Source of the DNA: Flavobacteriaceae bacterium
GTDB lineage: Bacteria > Bacteroidota > Bacteroidia > Flavobacteriales > Flavobacteriaceae
Length of the DNA stretch: 7,638 nucleotides
Direction: 5' to 3'
Assembly: GCA_002690085.1 (NCBI GenBank)
Contig: NZDM01000073.1
Coordinates: 1-7,638, forward strand
Positions within the stretch are counted from its first letter, which is position 1, and each line of letters begins with the position of its first letter. Position numbers and translations under genes: made by a program. Below are positions 1-6,031 of this stretch, in pieces. The notes under the pieces were generated by a model, which was not told the origin of the DNA, searched no databases, and worked only from the letters and a program-made list of their open reading frames with translations.

Positions 1-24
1 AACGCCATTGTTTACAAATATTAA
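1..24 (+). CDS. Possible 3' end of an upstream gene (partial)
   Basis: Read in frame from base 1, the window starts with seven codons (N-A-I-V-Y-K-Y) and then a TAA at 22-24, directly followed by the ATG of the methyltransferase gene at 25. A zero-base stop/start junction is typical of a tightly packed operon, so this is plausibly the tail of the preceding gene. The other two plus-strand frames are also open over these few bases, so the frame is not proven and no function can be given. Confidence 0.3.
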   Translation, partial: NAIVYKY

Positions 25-546
25 ATGTACGAAAACAACTATCCAAAGAAGCGCTATCAATTAACACTTGATTTTGTGAACCAGCATATTCCAAAAACAG
101 ATTCGATTCTTGATTTAGGGGTCAAAAATCCTCTTTCGCAACTATTAAAACTTAAAGGCTTTGATATTCACAACACTGATGGAGAAGATCTGGACATAGA
201 CTTTTCATCTTTAGAAAACAGCACTGCCGAGGTCGTAAGTGCATTTGAAATCCTTGAACACTTAGTGGCACCTTTTAACGTTTTGAGTAAAATCAAATCT
301 AAAAAATTAATCGCCAGTGTACCTTTAAGATTATGGTTTGCATCAGCCTATAAAAGCAAAACGGATCCATGGGACCGTCATTTTCACGAATTTGAAGACT
401 GGCAATTTGATTGGCTTTTACAAAAAGCTGGCTGGGAAATTAAAGCATCAAAAAAATGGACAAATCCTACAAAAAAAATAGGTTTACGCCCATTTCTGAG
501 ATGGTTTACACCAAGATATTACATTATTTACGCCGAGAGAGTTTGA
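25..546 (+). CDS. Small class I SAM-dependent methyltransferase-like protein
   Basis: The 173-residue product looks like a compact Methyltransf_11/23-type enzyme that would transfer a methyl group from S-adenosylmethionine. Residues 28-32 (ILDLG) are the end of the first beta strand and start of motif I. Residues 72-84 (SAFEILEHLVAPF) match the post-II/motif IV region of this family, where FExLEH is usual. Residues 113-137 resemble the segment around the last helix, with a conserved-looking RHFHEF, and the C-terminus (YYIIYAERV) fits the final strand. Motif I is degenerate: the usual DxGxGxG reads DLGVKNP, so SAM binding cannot be taken for granted. The protein is shorter than most relatives, which usually exceed 200 residues. 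The following glycosyltransferase overlaps its stop codon, which suggests a shared role in making or modifying a glycan or glycolipid. The substrate is unknown. The ATG at 25 is the only sensible start, because an in-frame stop lies directly before it. Confidence 0.72.
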   Translation: MYENNYPKKRYQLTLDFVNQHIPKTDSILDLGVKNPLSQLLKLKGFDIHNTDGEDLDIDFSSLENSTAEVVSAFEILEHLVAPFNVLSKIKSKKLIASVPLRLWFASAYKSKTDPWDRHFHEFEDWQFDWLLQKAGWEIKASKKWTNPTKKIGLRPFLRWFTPRYYIIYAERV

Positions 547-1397
547 AGTTTTATATTGTCATCGCTGTTCACAACGAAGAGGCTTTCATTGAAGATTGTT
601 TAAGCTCGCTCACCACTCAAACGCTATTGCCAAAAAAAATAATTGTAGTTGATGATAATTCGAAAGACAAAACACCTGAAATTGTTAAAAATTTAGCGAA
701 AAAATTTCCAGCGCTAAAATTGATACACAACCAATCTTCTAATGAGCATGTACCTGGAGAAAAAGTAATCAAGGCCTTTAACTTTGGCCTTCAACAACTG
801 GATGACAACTACGATGTGATATGCAAATTTGATGGGGATTTAATTTTTCCAAAAAACTATTTAGAAACACTCGCATCTTATTACGTGCAAAATCCAAAAT
901 TAGGGATGCTATCTGGGCATTGTTACATCCAAAAAAACAACAAATGGATTTATGAAAATATTGCTTCTAAAGCGCATACCAGGGGACCTTTAAAGTCTTA
1001 CAGGCACGCTTGTTTTAAAGCCATTGGAGGTTTGCAGGCGTCGATTGGCTGGGATACTGTAGATGAACTGATAGCCCTGTATAACGGATGGACTTTTAAA
1101 ACAGTTGCGGCGCTTAAAGTCAAGCATCTAAAACCCACAGGCGCTCATTACAGTCCCAATGCACGATACCTTCAAGGTGAAGCACTTTACAAAATGCGAA
1201 GTGGTTTTACAATTGCAACATTATCTGCTTTAAAAATGGCCTTTAACAGATACAATTTTATACTTTTTTTTGACTGTATGACGGGCTATTTAAGGGCTTG
1301 TAAATCCAATACTAAATTTATTGTGACTGAAAATCAAGGGAAATTTATTAGGGGCTACCGCTGGAGGGCCCTGAGAAAAAAAATAATCGGAATTTAA
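543..1397 (+). CDS. Family 2 glycosyltransferase (GT-A fold)
   Basis: From the TTG at 543 the product has 284 residues and begins with KFYIVIAVHNEE, the first beta strand and nucleotide-binding start of GT2 enzymes. VVDDNSKDKT (35-44) is the second conserved block. FDGD (96-99) supplies the metal-binding DxD-like motif (D97, D99), and GWDTVDE (169-175) holds the acidic pair expected at the catalytic-base/acceptor position. It should transfer a sugar from a nucleotide-sugar donor to a glycan or lipid acceptor at the cytoplasmic side. No clear polytopic membrane domain is seen, only a moderately hydrophobic stretch near 240-250. The frame is open from 456 and an ATG at 501 would add 14 residues (MVYTKIL...), but those residues are out-of-phase reading of the methyltransferase tail and precede the family's first strand. 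TTG at 543 gives a TTGA overlap with the upstream stop and a family-typical N-terminus. Sugar and linkage cannot be told. Confidence 0.88.
   Translation: MKFYIVIAVHNEEAFIEDCLSSLTTQTLLPKKIIVVDDNSKDKTPEIVKNLAKKFPALKLIHNQSSNEHVPGEKVIKAFNFGLQQLDDNYDVICKFDGDLIFPKNYLETLASYYVQNPKLGMLSGHCYIQKNNKWIYENIASKAHTRGPLKSYRHACFKAIGGLQASIGWDTVDELIALYNGWTFKTVAALKVKHLKPTGAHYSPNARYLQGEALYKMRSGFTIATLSALKMAFNRYNFILFFDCMTGYLRACKSNTKFIVTENQGKFIRGYRWRALRKKIIGI
1394..1397. other. Shared stop codons of two convergent genes (TTAA)
   Basis: The palindromic TTAA ends genes on both strands. TAA at 1395-1397 stops the glycosyltransferase, and TAA read on the minus strand (1396-1394) stops the aminotransferase. There is no intergenic space and no hairpin followed by a T-run on either side, so transcripts from the two strands must overlap. 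Confidence 0.9.
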
Positions 1398-2452
1398 ACC
1401 TCGACAGAATACATCCAATTAAAATCATCAGGAATTTTTCCGGTTCGTATCCCATTCAAGGTTTCCAAAACCATCTGACCCACAGGGTTATTATTTGAAA
1501 TATGAATTATTTGCGATTCATAACCGATGTCTTGAATCATAGCAACTCCAACAGCAGTTCCTGTTCCAAAGGCTTCCTCTAAATGACCCTTGGCAGAGGC
1601 CTCTATAACCTCATCAATTGTGAGGCGACGTTCAACAACTTCAAAGCCTTTGTGTCTGAGCAATTCAATGGCACTCATTCGTGTAATCCCAGCCAATATG
1701 GCGCCATCCAAAGCCGGTGTGACGATGGTGCCATTTATTTTAAAAAAAATATTCATTGTACCTACTTCCTGAATGGCTTTAAAATTCTGGGCATCCAACC
1801 ACAAAACCTGGTCATAGCCTTTGGCTTTCGCCGCTTCTGTAGGCAATATAGCAGCGGCATAATTTCCTGCGGCTTTGGCTTCACCAGTACCGCCTTGAGC
1901 TGCACGAATATAATTGGTTTCGGCATACAAGCGAATACGCTTTTTATAAATGGGGTTTGAGGGAGAAGCCATAACAATGAATTTATAGCGCGTAGCGGCT
2001 CGCATGCCTATAAACGCTTCATCGGCGTACATAAAAGGCCTCAAATAAAGCGCACTTCCTTGTTGAGAAGGAATCCATTGTCGGTCTAAACCTACCAAGG
2101 TTTTTAGAGCTTCCACAAAAAGGGATTCAGGAAATTCGGGCATTCCCAATCGTCGGGCACTAAAATTAAGCCGTTTCGCATTGGCTTCAGGGCGAAATAA
2201 TATTGGAGTGCCATTGCTATCAATGGTTGCTTTCATACCCTCAAATATAGCCTGACCGTAATGAAATGCCATGGCTGCAGGGTGGGTAGGAATAGCTGCT
2301 AAGGGTACAATTTTTGGGGTTTGCCATTGTCCGCTTTCATAACTGCATAAAAACATATGGTCCGTGAAAGTTTTACCTAGAGGGATGTTATCAAAATCTA
2401 GGTCTTTGGCTCTAGAATTGACACATTTTTGAATGTGAATTTGGGAGATCAT
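1394..2452 (-). CDS. ilvE: Branched-chain amino acid aminotransferase (class IV, PLP-dependent)
   Basis: The 352-residue protein interconverts leucine, isoleucine or valine and their 2-oxo acids with 2-oxoglutarate/glutamate, in the cytoplasm. The size fits the longer BCAT type shared with eukaryotes better than the roughly 300-residue E. coli IlvE. Visible family features in order are HYGQAIFEGMKA (64-75), LYLRPFMY (135-142), the PLP Schiff-base lysine K193 in EAKAAGNYA, and the class IV signature from E229 (EVGTMNIFF) through LAGITR (253-258), then the GTGTAV loop (296-301). All key positions are present, so it should be active. It lies 21 bases downstream of the hydratase gene on the same strand with no promoter-like element in the gap, so the two are very likely co-transcribed. 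That context favours a catabolic role (first step of leucine, isoleucine and valine breakdown), but the reaction is reversible and biosynthesis is not excluded. ATG at 2452 gives the expected N-terminus. Confidence 0.95.
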   Translation of the reverse strand: MISQIHIQKCVNSRAKDLDFDNIPLGKTFTDHMFLCSYESGQWQTPKIVPLAAIPTHPAAMAFHYGQAIFEGMKATIDSNGTPILFRPEANAKRLNFSARRLGMPEFPESLFVEALKTLVGLDRQWIPSQQGSALYLRPFMYADEAFIGMRAATRYKFIVMASPSNPIYKKRIRLYAETNYIRAAQGGTGEAKAAGNYAAAILPTEAAKAKGYDQVLWLDAQNFKAIQEVGTMNIFFKINGTIVTPALDGAILAGITRMSAIELLRHKGFEVVERRLTIDEVIEASAKGHLEEAFGTGTAVGVAMIQDIGYESQIIHISNNNPVGQMVLETLNGIRTGKIPDDFNWMYSVEV

Positions 2453-2473
2453 ATAAAATATAATTTAGTAAGA

Positions 2474-3223
2474 TTAAGAATATTTTTCTAAATAAGCCTT
2501 GGTTTTTGGGCTTAAAACCAATTGCCCACTTAAAGTTGCGCGGGATTCTAATAATGCATCCCAATCCTCAGTGCCTTGCCAAAGAATTTTTTTGTAAGAC
2601 AATAAGGCTTCTGGATTGTAGCATTGTAATTCTTTTGCCAAAATATCAACTTCATAATTTAAGGCTTTGTTGGTCTCAAATACGTTGGCATAAAGCCCTT
2701 TTTCGCACGCCCATTTGGCGGAGAAAAATGTTTGTGCTTTCAATGTCAATTGGGCCATTGCAGCATTGCCAATTTTTCGTTTTACAGCGGGTTCAATAAC
2801 AAAAGGTCCAATCCCAATACTCAATTCACTTAGTTTAATGAGCGCAAATTCACTGGCGAAACAAATGTCGGTGGATGCAGCTAAGCCAACGCCACCACCA
2901 ACAGCTTTACCTTGGACGGCTCCAATTGTAATTTTTGGACATTTCCGAAGTGCATTGATGACATTGGCAAACCCCATAAAAAAAGCTTTTCCTTCTGCTT
3001 CAGTTGTAATGGCAACCATGTCGTGAAAGCTCGCGCCAGCACAAAAGGCACGGTCTGCACCACTCTTTAAAACAATGACATGAATTTGGGCATCCTCACC
3101 TGCAGCTTCAATAAGAACACACAACTCCGCAAGCAAAGATGGGGGAAGTGCATTGTGTGGTGGGTTGAAAAATTCAATGTAGCCTATATTTTCATGCTTT
3201 GTAAGCGTCACATATGGTGCCAT
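2474..3223 (-). CDS. Enoyl-CoA hydratase/isomerase family protein, probable methylglutaconyl-CoA hydratase (LiuC-like)
   Basis: The 249-residue product has the full crotonase fold. The first oxyanion-hole segment is AFCAGASF (59-66) and the second is GKAVGGGVGL (105-114). LSELSIGIGPFVIEP (131-145) follows, with E133 aligning with Glu164 of rat enoyl-CoA hydratase. The residue aligning with Glu144 is Gly113, so the classical two-glutamate arrangement is missing. As I recall, bacterial LiuC-type 3-methylglutaconyl-CoA hydratases show the same GGGxGL and SE-x-x-(I/L)G-(I/L) pattern, and flavobacterial proteins of that annotation look very similar to this one. It would hydrate 3-methylglutaconyl-CoA to HMG-CoA in leucine breakdown, in the cytoplasm. 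The aminotransferase for the first step of that pathway lies 21 bases downstream, which supports the idea. Another acyl-CoA substrate is possible. The start is ATG at 3223, preceded within 50 bases by a -7-like element and a Crp/Fnr-like palindrome. Family is certain; substrate is inferred. Confidence 0.9.
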   Translation of the reverse strand: MAPYVTLTKHENIGYIEFFNPPHNALPPSLLAELCVLIEAAGEDAQIHVIVLKSGADRAFCAGASFHDMVAITTEAEGKAFFMGFANVINALRKCPKITIGAVQGKAVGGGVGLAASTDICFASEFALIKLSELSIGIGPFVIEPAVKRKIGNAAMAQLTLKAQTFFSAKWACEKGLYANVFETNKALNYEVDILAKELQCYNPEALLSYKKILWQGTEDWDALLESRATLSGQLVLSPKTKAYLEKYS

Positions 3224-3239
3224 AAAAATCTAAATTTTA

Positions 3240-3247
3240 CAAAGCTA
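3240..3247 (-). promoter_or_regulatory. Candidate -7 element of a hydratase-aminotransferase promoter
   Basis: On the minus strand the bases read TAGCTTTG, a full match to the Bacteroidetes -7 consensus TAnnTTTG. Transcription would start about 10 bases before the hydratase ATG. No TTTG sits at the usual 17-20 base distance upstream; that place is taken by the palindrome at 3267-3280. The promoter may therefore need an activator, or the genes may depend partly on read-through from alaS, which ends 70 bases upstream. Confidence 0.4.
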
Positions 3248-3266
3248 ATATACTTCAAATTTGGGA

Positions 3267-3280
3267 ATGATTACAATCAA
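3267..3280. promoter_or_regulatory. Candidate Crp/Fnr-family operator
   Basis: Read on the minus strand, TTGAT-TGTA-ATCAT matches the Fnr-type consensus TTGAT-N4-ATCAA at nine of ten specified positions. Its centre lies about 40 bases before the transcription start predicted from the TAGCTTTG element, the usual place for class II activation by Crp/Fnr proteins, and it covers the region where a -33 element is absent. The match is seen in the sequence; the function and the cognate regulator are inferred. Confidence 0.35.
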
Positions 3281-3293
3281 TATAAATACTTGG

Positions 3294-5912
3294 CTAAGCG
3301 TCGAATATTATTTCTGAAGCCTTTTGCAGTGCTTCAGGGATGCCATCAGGCTTTTTCCCGCCAGCAGTAGCGAAAAAAGCTTGTCCACCACCTCCACCCC
3401 CAATAAGAGGTCCCAAGGCACGAATGATTGTGCTTGCGTTCAAGTCCTTGGACGTAGCAAGGGGCTTAGAAATATAACAACTTAAAAGTGCTTTTCCATT
3501 GTGATTAGAAGCCAATATAAGAATCAAATCGTCATATTGTTGCCCAATATCAAATGCAATGGTTTTAAGGCTATTAGCGTCCAAATTTAATTGTCGGGCT
3601 AAGAAATGATGCCCATTTGTTTTTTTTATCTCACCTACCAATTGTGTTTTAGCAGTCATTGCCTTATCTTTTAGCAAGTGCTCTACTTCCTTTTTCAAAT
3701 GGTTGTTTTCAAGTTTTAGATCTGTTACAGACTTGACAGGATCCGTAGCGTTATTGAGCAAGGCTTTAACTTGGTTGAATTGGTGATTGCTTTCACTGAA
3801 AAACTCTTTTACGGCATCAGATGTAATGGCTTCTATGCGACGGATACCGGCAGCAACAGCGACTTCAGATTTAATTTTAAAATGCCAAATATCCGCCGTG
3901 TTTTTTACATGGGTACCCCCACAAAGTTCCATGGAATTACCAAATTTAATGGTTCGAACGACATCGCCATATTTCTCTCCAAACAAAGCTATGGCTCCTT
4001 GTGAAACGGCTTGATTCATGGGAACAGAACGTTGCTCCTCTAATGGTAAACGGCCCTCAATTCTCGCATTGACGAAGTTTTCAACTTCCTGAACTTCATC
4101 GTTTGTCATTTTTGAAAAATGAGAAAAATCAAACCTTAGATATTTCGAGTGCACTGCACTGCCTTTTTGTTCCACATGCGTGCCTAAAATCTCACGCAAG
4201 GCTTGGTGTAGTAAATGGGTAGCGGTATGGTTACATTCGATTCTAAAACGTTGTTTTACGTCAACTACTGCGGCGAAAGTATCCGTCAGGTTCTTGGGTA
4301 AATTTTGAGTGATGTGAATAGCAACATTGTTTTCTTTTTTTGTATTCAAAATATAGATAACATCTCCATTTGGAGCTTCCAAATAGCCTTTATCGCCTAC
4401 TTGCCCACCACCTTCAGCATAAAAGGGCGTCAGGTTAAAAACCAGTTGGTATTGCGTACCGTGTTTTGCAGATACCTCTTTTCGATAGCGAACTAGCTTT
4501 ACATCTGTTTTTAAGAGATCATAGCCAATGAATTCTTGCTCATCGTCTTCCCTAACTACGGTCCAATCTTCTGTAGAAACTTCACTTGCTGCTCGCGACC
4601 TGTTTTTTTGCTTTTCAAGTTGTTCTTGAAACCCAGCATGGTCCAGTTTTAAGTTTTTTTCTTGTAAAATAAGTGCTGTTAAATCTACTGGAAATCCATA
4701 GGTGTCGTAAAGTTCAAATGCTTTTTCACCTGAAATGGTATCGCCATCAATGGTATTGATCATCCGATCTAAAAGTACCAATCCTTGGTCTAAGGTTTTC
4801 AAGAAAGAGGATTCTTCTTCTTTAATGACGTTCTGAATGAGCTGTTTTTGAGTTTTTAACTCCGGAAAAGTTGGGCCCATATTTTTTATCAAAACATTGA
4901 CCAGACGGTACATAAAAGGTTCTTTTTGATCTAAAAAAGTAAATCCGTAACGTACTGCACGCCTCAATATTCTACGAATGACATAGCCAGCGCCAGTATT
5001 GGTTGGCAATTGTCCATCAGCAATGGAAAAAACTACGGCTCGAATGTGGTCAGAGATTACACGAATGGCAACATCATGCTGTGTGTCTTTTCCATAATCT
5101 TTTCCAGAAATGGCTTCAATTTCTCTAATAATGGGTGTAAAAACATCTGTATCGTAATTAGATTGAACCCCTTGAAGCACCATACACAAGCGTTCAAAGC
5201 CCATTCCGGTATCAATGTGTTTTAGAGGCAGATCTTCAAGACTTCCATCGGCTTTTCTATTGTATTGCATAAAAACCAAATTCCAAATTTCAATCACATG
5301 AGGATGGTCTTTATTTACCAATTCGTTACCAGGTGTCTTTGACTTTTCTTCATCTGATCTGATGTCTACATGAATTTCGCTGCAGGGACCACAAGGCCCC
5401 TGACTGCCCATTTCCCAAAAATTATCTTTTTTATTGCCCATTATAATACGATCTTCCTCTACTATCGATTTCCATATGGAAAAGGCCTCTTCATCCATAG
5501 CAGTGTCATCTTTTGAATCGCCTTCAAAGACGGTCACGTATAAATTGTTTTTGTCAATTTTATAAACCTTTGTTAAAAGGGTCCATGCCCACTTTATGGC
5601 TTCTTTTTTAAAATAATCTCCAAAACTCCAATTGCCCAACATTTCAAATAGCGTGTGGTGATAGGTGTCATAGCCCACTTCTTCTAAATCGTTGTGTTTA
5701 CCAGAAACTCTCAAACACTTCTGAGTATCGGTCAATCTCAAGCTTGGTGGTATGGCATTCCCAATGAAGTAGTCTTTAAAAGGGACCATACCTGCATTTA
5801 CAAACATCAGGGAAGGATCGCCCTTTACAACCATGGGAGCAGAAGGAACAACCTGATGGTTTTTGCCTTCAAAAAACTTTAAAAATTGAGCTCGTATTTC
5901 TTGAGATTTCAT
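3294..5912 (-). CDS. alaS: Alanyl-tRNA synthetase
   Basis: The 872-residue protein (E. coli AlaRS has 876) charges tRNA-Ala with alanine and clears mischarged Ser/Gly-tRNA-Ala, in the cytoplasm. The N-terminal class II catalytic domain starts at EIRAQFLKFF (5-14), with motif 1 around PSAPMVVKGDPSL (23-35), motif 2 around RVSGKHNDLEEVG (68-80) and motif 3 at GMGFERL (236-242). The editing domain carries FYAEGGGQVGD (497-507) and the zinc ligands H562 and H566 (HTATH) and C664 and H668 (CGGTH). A DHHA1-type C-Ala domain follows, with a helical stretch near 725-750. Its glycine-rich loop (838-851) contains six glycines in a row, where E. coli has an interrupted GGKGGG. All catalytic and editing residues are present, so both activities should be intact. 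The ATG at 5912 gives the usual family N-terminus. The gene is divergent from the M23 peptidase gene, and a short inverted repeat lies just before its start. Confidence 0.99.
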   Translation of the reverse strand: MKSQEIRAQFLKFFEGKNHQVVPSAPMVVKGDPSLMFVNAGMVPFKDYFIGNAIPPSLRLTDTQKCLRVSGKHNDLEEVGYDTYHHTLFEMLGNWSFGDYFKKEAIKWAWTLLTKVYKIDKNNLYVTVFEGDSKDDTAMDEEAFSIWKSIVEEDRIIMGNKKDNFWEMGSQGPCGPCSEIHVDIRSDEEKSKTPGNELVNKDHPHVIEIWNLVFMQYNRKADGSLEDLPLKHIDTGMGFERLCMVLQGVQSNYDTDVFTPIIREIEAISGKDYGKDTQHDVAIRVISDHIRAVVFSIADGQLPTNTGAGYVIRRILRRAVRYGFTFLDQKEPFMYRLVNVLIKNMGPTFPELKTQKQLIQNVIKEEESSFLKTLDQGLVLLDRMINTIDGDTISGEKAFELYDTYGFPVDLTALILQEKNLKLDHAGFQEQLEKQKNRSRAASEVSTEDWTVVREDDEQEFIGYDLLKTDVKLVRYRKEVSAKHGTQYQLVFNLTPFYAEGGGQVGDKGYLEAPNGDVIYILNTKKENNVAIHITQNLPKNLTDTFAAVVDVKQRFRIECNHTATHLLHQALREILGTHVEQKGSAVHSKYLRFDFSHFSKMTNDEVQEVENFVNARIEGRLPLEEQRSVPMNQAVSQGAIALFGEKYGDVVRTIKFGNSMELCGGTHVKNTADIWHFKIKSEVAVAAGIRRIEAITSDAVKEFFSESNHQFNQVKALLNNATDPVKSVTDLKLENNHLKKEVEHLLKDKAMTAKTQLVGEIKKTNGHHFLARQLNLDANSLKTIAFDIGQQYDDLILILASNHNGKALLSCYISKPLATSKDLNASTIIRALGPLIGGGGGGQAFFATAGGKKPDGIPEALQKASEIIFDA

Positions 5913-5918
5913 GTAAAG

Positions 5919-5933
5919 TGATAAGCTTTATCA
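5919..5933. repeat. Short inverted repeat in the alaS leader
   Basis: TGATAA-GCT-TTATCA has perfect 6-base arms around a 3-base centre and ends 7 bases before the alaS start codon on the minus strand. Such a short AT-rich hairpin would be weak as RNA. As DNA it is a candidate operator. E. coli AlaRS is known to repress its own gene by binding a palindrome at the promoter, but no such control is established here, so the role is open. Confidence 0.35.
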
Positions 5934-5960
5934 AATAATTTGGTTTCCTACAAAAACAAA
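5932..5960 (-). promoter_or_regulatory. Weak candidate alaS promoter
   Basis: On the minus strand a TTTG (5960-5957) is followed after 17 bases by ATTATTTG (5939-5932), which keeps the TTTG core of the Bacteroidetes -7 element but lacks its leading TA. A start from it would fall inside the inverted repeat at 5919-5933. It is the best candidate in the gap, but clearly weaker than the opposing promoter that it overlaps. Confidence 0.22.
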
Positions 5961-5969
5961 TTATCTTTG
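5939..5969 (+). promoter_or_regulatory. Bacteroidetes-type promoter for the M23 peptidase-MerR operon
   Basis: A TTTG (-33) at 5939-5942 is followed after exactly 19 bases by TATCTTTG (-7) at 5962-5969. Both are full matches to the consensus used by the primary sigma factor of Bacteroidetes (TTTG, about 19 bases, TAnnTTTG). Transcription would begin near 5975 and leave a leader of about 55 bases before the ATG at 6032. The spacing and strand fit only the peptidase gene. Confidence 0.7.
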
Positions 5970-6031
5970 TTATATGTGAATCTTTCGCCCTATGCGATTA
6001 AATTCATAACAAAAATAGAACTTTTTAGCCA

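Noticed and set aside
1360..1383. GGGCCC-centred palindrome followed by eight A, as a terminator for the glycosyltransferase
   Set aside because: AGGGCCCT has no loop, it lies inside the coding sequence, and on the plus strand it is followed by A rather than T. On the minus strand the T-run comes before the palindrome, so it fits neither direction.
1583..1977. Open frames on the plus strand opposite the aminotransferase and an extra minus-strand frame at 1762-1977
   Set aside because: They lie wholly inside the well-supported aminotransferase gene, in other frames, with low-complexity or Cys/Phe-rich translations and no recognisable domain.
2474..3223. Classical short-chain enoyl-CoA hydratase of fatty acid oxidation
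   Set aside because: The residue matching Glu144 is Gly113, and the SEL-x-IGIGPFVI block fits LiuC-type proteins better than the QPE-type hydratases.
2506..3370. Several plus-strand open frames across the hydratase gene and the alaS 3' end
   Set aside because: They are antisense shadows of conserved genes. Their translations show no domain, and they lack a promoter of the type seen at 5939-5969.
3771..5882. Plus-strand open frames of 62-77 codons inside alaS
   Set aside because: The opposing alaS frame is complete and conserved throughout. These are chance openings opposite it.
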